From: an uncultured Ruminococcus sp.
Lineage (GTDB): Bacteria > Bacillota > Clostridia > Oscillospirales > Ruminococcaceae
Assembly (NCBI GenBank): GCA_947176565.1
Contig: CAMWRC010000038.1
Location: forward strand, 1 to 8,645
DNA length: 8,645 nt
Direction of reading: 5' to 3'
A program made the translations under genes and the position numbers. Shown here piece after piece: positions 6,395 to 8,645 of the stretch. The notes beneath the pieces are model-generated. The model did no database searches. It worked only from the letters and a program-made list of their open reading frames with translations, and was not told where the DNA came from. Each line of letters starts with the position of its first letter. Within the stretch, counting starts at the first letter, position 1.

Positions 6395-7879
6395 TCACAG
6401 ATTGCTGTATCCCATAAGATATTCATCAGTTTCGCGGGCTGCATCTCTGCCCTCACGGATTGCACGCACAACAAGTGACTGACCTATATGCATATCCCCC
6501 GCTGTGAATACCTTTTCGATATTCGTAGAAAACTTTCCGCTTCCTGTATTGACAACGTTTCTGCCGTTCAGTTCAACGCCGAAAGCATCAGCAACATACG
6601 TCTGCGCGCCTGTGAATCCTGCCGCTATAAGACAGAGTTCACAGCTGATAATTTCTTCGCTGCCTTCGATTTCTTTTGGAATCATTCTGCCGGATTCATT
6701 ATCTTTAACAAATTCAAGACGTACTGTCTTTACAGCTGTGAGATTATTTCCGTCATCTCTGATAAATTCCTTTACAGTAGTACAGTATTTTCTGGGGTCG
6801 CTGCCAAAGACTGCCGCTGCTTCTTCCTGACCGTAATCAGTCTTGCATATTCTGGGATATTCCGGCCACGGATTATTTTCTGCGCGTTCATCGGGAAGTT
6901 TCGGCATCATTTCAAGCTGTATGACTGACGCGCAGCCATGTCTTACAGCTGTACCTACGCAGTCGTTTCCGGTATCGCCGCCGCCGATTACAACAACATT
7001 TTTTCCCTCAGCCGATATATAGTTATCATCAGCAAGTGCGGAATCGAGCAGACTTTTTGTAGTTGATTTAAGAAAATCAACTGCAAAATATATTCCGGCT
7101 GCATCTCTGCCCTCAGCCTTTATATCACGGGGTTCTGACGAACCGCAGGCAAGAATTACTGCATCTGATTTTCTGAGTATCTCTCCGGCTGATATATTAT
7201 GACCTACATCAGCATTGGTGATAAACTGCACGCCCTCTGCTTTCATGATTTCAATACGGCGGTTTACAACTGATTTTTCGAGCTTCATATTCGGGATTCC
7301 GTACATAAGAAGTCCGCCTGCCCTGTCTGAACGCTCATATACAGTAACAAAGTGTCCGCGTTTATTTAGTGTATCAGCAGCTGCAAGTCCTGCCGGTCCT
7401 GAACCGATAACAGCAATTTTCTTACCGCTTCTTACTTTCGGAATCTCAGGCTTTATAAGACCGCTGCTGAATCCGTATTCTATAATTGCGTTCTCGTTTT
7501 CCTTTACCGTAACCGGACTGCCGTTCAGTCCGCAGGTACAGGCTTTTTCACAGAGAGCCGGACAGACTCTCGATGTAAATTCCGGAAAATTATTAGTCAT
7601 AAGAAGTCTCTCAAGTGCCTGCTCCTTATGGTCATGATAAAGCAGGTCATTCCATTCCGGAATAAGATTGTTAAGCGGACAGCCTGAAATCATGCCGTTT
7701 ATTGCTTTACCGTTCTGACAGAACGGTACTCCGCAGTCCATACAGCGTGCTGCCTGAGCCTTTCTCTGCCTGTCTGTCAGCGGTTCGTGAAATTCGCTGT
7801 AATTCTTTATACGCTCCAGCGGCTGGAACGCGGTGTTGTCATTTCTTTCAAATTCAAGAAATCCTGTAGGCTTTCCCAT
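6395..7879 (-). CDS. gltD: Glutamate synthase small subunit (NADPH, FAD, Fe-S)
   Basis: The 494-residue beta subunit of glutamate synthase passes electrons from NAD(P)H through FAD and Fe-S clusters to the GltB subunit, which converts glutamine plus 2-oxoglutarate to two glutamates. The N-terminal Fe-S domain shows Cys46, Cys49, Cys54 and Cys67, then Cys106, Cys110, Cys114 and Cys116. The FAD Rossmann motif is VIGSGPAGLAAA (157-168), the NADPH Rossmann motif is VVIGGGDTGND (296-306), and the C-terminal FAD signature is FTAGDMHIGQSLVVRAIREG (458-477). The length is normal for GltD. The ATG at 7877-7879 is only three bases from the gltB stop, and its AGGAG (7890-7894) lies inside the gltB 3' end, so translation is probably coupled and the subunits made in matched amounts. 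No key residue is missing. Confidence 0.97.
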   Translation of the reverse strand: MGKPTGFLEFERNDNTAFQPLERIKNYSEFHEPLTDRQRKAQAARCMDCGVPFCQNGKAINGMISGCPLNNLIPEWNDLLYHDHKEQALERLLMTNNFPEFTSRVCPALCEKACTCGLNGSPVTVKENENAIIEYGFSSGLIKPEIPKVRSGKKIAVIGSGPAGLAAADTLNKRGHFVTVYERSDRAGGLLMYGIPNMKLEKSVVNRRIEIMKAEGVQFITNADVGHNISAGEILRKSDAVILACGSSEPRDIKAEGRDAAGIYFAVDFLKSTTKSLLDSALADDNYISAEGKNVVVIGGGDTGNDCVGTAVRHGCASVIQLEMMPKLPDERAENNPWPEYPRICKTDYGQEEAAAVFGSDPRKYCTTVKEFIRDDGNNLTAVKTVRLEFVKDNESGRMIPKEIEGSEEIISCELCLIAAGFTGAQTYVADAFGVELNGRNVVNTGSGKFSTNIEKVFTAGDMHIGQSLVVRAIREGRDAARETDEYLMGYSNL

Positions 7880-7882
7880 AAA

Positions 7883-8645
7883 TCAGCTCTCCTTCTTTGT
7901 AATATAGAACGCTTCGATTTCAGCCTGTTCACTGCTCATTCCTTTTTCTTCAAGAGCAACGACAGTACTCTGTATCTTTGCATAATCATGAGGGAGAATC
8001 TTCTTGAAGCTGCCGATATAGCTTGCGAAATCTTCAAGTATTCTTCCGGCTTTTTCAGAACCTGTAGCGTTGTAATGCTCCTGAATGATATTTTTGAGTT
8101 CCATGATGTCATATTTGTTAGTTACAGATTCGAGCGATACAAGAGACTTGTTTATCTTCATGTACAGATTTCTGTCCTCATCAAGAACATATGCGATTCC
8201 GCCTGACATTCCGGCAGCGAAGTTCTTGCCGGTACGTCCGAGAATAACAACACGTCCGCCGGTCATATATTCGCAGCCGTGGTCGCCTGTACCTTCACAT
8301 ACTGCAACAGCTCCGGAATTTCTTACACAGAATCTTTCACCTGCTATGCCGTTTATGAACGCCTTGCCGCTTGTTGCACCGTAAAGAGCAACGTTGCCGG
8401 CAATGATATTATCTTCCGCCTTGAATCCTGAATTTGCCGGCGGATAAAGTATGAGCTTTCCGCCCGAAAGACCTTTTCCGAAATAGTCGTTACTGTCTCC
8501 GGAAAGTTCAAGCGTAAGACCCTTAGGAATAAATGCTCCGAAACTCTGACCGCCGCTTCCGTGGCACTTAACAGTGAATGTATCGTCCGGAAGTACATGG
8601 CTGTCTCCCCATTTTCTGGTAATTTCCGAACCGAAAAGCGTACCG
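7883..8645 (-). CDS. gltB: Glutamate synthase large subunit, C-terminal part only
   Basis: The frame is open from the right edge of the window to a TGA at 7883-7885, giving the last 253 or so residues of the large subunit. It reads through the end of the FMN/synthase domain (GTLFGSEITRKWG) and the structural GXGXG beta-helix: HGSGGQSFGAF, GDSNDYFGKGLSGGKL, GNVALYGATSGKAF, NSGAVAVCEGTGDHGCEY and MTGGRVVILGRTGKNFAAG. It then ends in the usual helical tail (Y/NATGSEKAGRILEDF ... LPHDYAKI). An internal Met at 8264-8266 is part of the conserved GCEYMTGGR segment and is not a start. The glutaminase Cys, FMN and 3Fe-4S regions lie beyond the window. The protein works as a complex with GltD, encoded three bases downstream, and this is the first visible gene of the operon. 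Confidence 0.97.
   Translation of the reverse strand, partial: GTLFGSEITRKWGDSHVLPDDTFTVKCHGSGGQSFGAFIPKGLTLELSGDSNDYFGKGLSGGKLILYPPANSGFKAEDNIIAGNVALYGATSGKAFINGIAGERFCVRNSGAVAVCEGTGDHGCEYMTGGRVVILGRTGKNFAAGMSGGIAYVLDEDRNLYMKINKSLVSLESVTNKYDIMELKNIIQEHYNATGSEKAGRILEDFASYIGSFKKILPHDYAKIQSTVVALEEKGMSSEQAEIEAFYITKKES

Noticed and set aside
6396..6398. GTG start for the GS-like gene overlapping the gltD stop
   Set aside because: The extra twelve residues are unlike GS N-termini, and the ATG at 6360-6362 has a far better ribosome binding site.
6437..7115. Exact 19-base direct repeat (6437-6455 and 7097-7115)
   Set aside because: Both copies are in frame within gltD and encode the peptide EGRDAA in conserved segments. 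This looks like shared codon choice, not a mobile or regulatory element.
8353..8598. Minus-strand open frame of 81 codons at the right edge
   Set aside because: It lies in another frame of gltB, whose conserved GXGXG sequence is unambiguous here.
1..8645. CRISPR arrays, tRNA or rRNA genes, insertion sequences
   Set aside because: No spaced direct repeats, cloverleaf sequences, transposase motifs or terminal inverted repeats were seen on reading both strands.

Overview
The window looks like chromosomal DNA from a Ruminococcus-like member of the Clostridia (Firmicutes). Three things suggest this: the clostridial-type nitrogen genes, a Fe-S-type PurF with a short propeptide, and a dockerin-like C-terminus ending in a DLCMMKQLL-type motif of the kind seen in ruminococcal secreted proteins. 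The genus is an inference from gene content, not from a marker gene.

Layout. Positions 1 to about 1333 (+ strand) are AT-rich. They hold a SAM-dependent methyltransferase-like gene that is open at the left edge and broken by a frameshift at a 7-A run (647-653), followed by a short dockerin-type remnant. A strong inverted repeat with T-tracts on both sides (1375-1404) separates this part from everything to its right and probably terminates transcription from both directions. From 8645 down to 1418 all genes lie on the minus strand in one tightly packed run, transcribed in the order gltB (only its 3' part is inside the window), gltD, a glutamine synthetase family gene, an ANTAR-domain regulator, purF, asnB. 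Gaps are 3 to 38 nt, most genes have clear Shine-Dalgarno sites, and no internal terminator is visible, so this reads as one operon whose promoter and leader lie beyond the right edge.

How the genes work together. GltB/GltD form glutamate synthase, which makes glutamate from glutamine and 2-oxoglutarate. PurF and AsnB spend the glutamine amide on purines and asparagine. The ANTAR protein is the likely RNA-level regulator. The glutamine synthetase family member is the most interesting gene. It keeps the overall GS-I fold signature and three metal ligands, but by eye alignment it has lost several residues needed for catalysis (the latch Asp, two ATP-side metal ligands, the flap Glu and two Arg). 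The ANTAR protein just downstream likewise has a receiver domain without the acidic pocket and phospho-acceptor Asp. A pseudo-synthetase next to a non-phosphorylatable antiterminator, inside an operon that makes and spends glutamine nitrogen, suggests a ligand-sensing regulatory pair. That role is inference.
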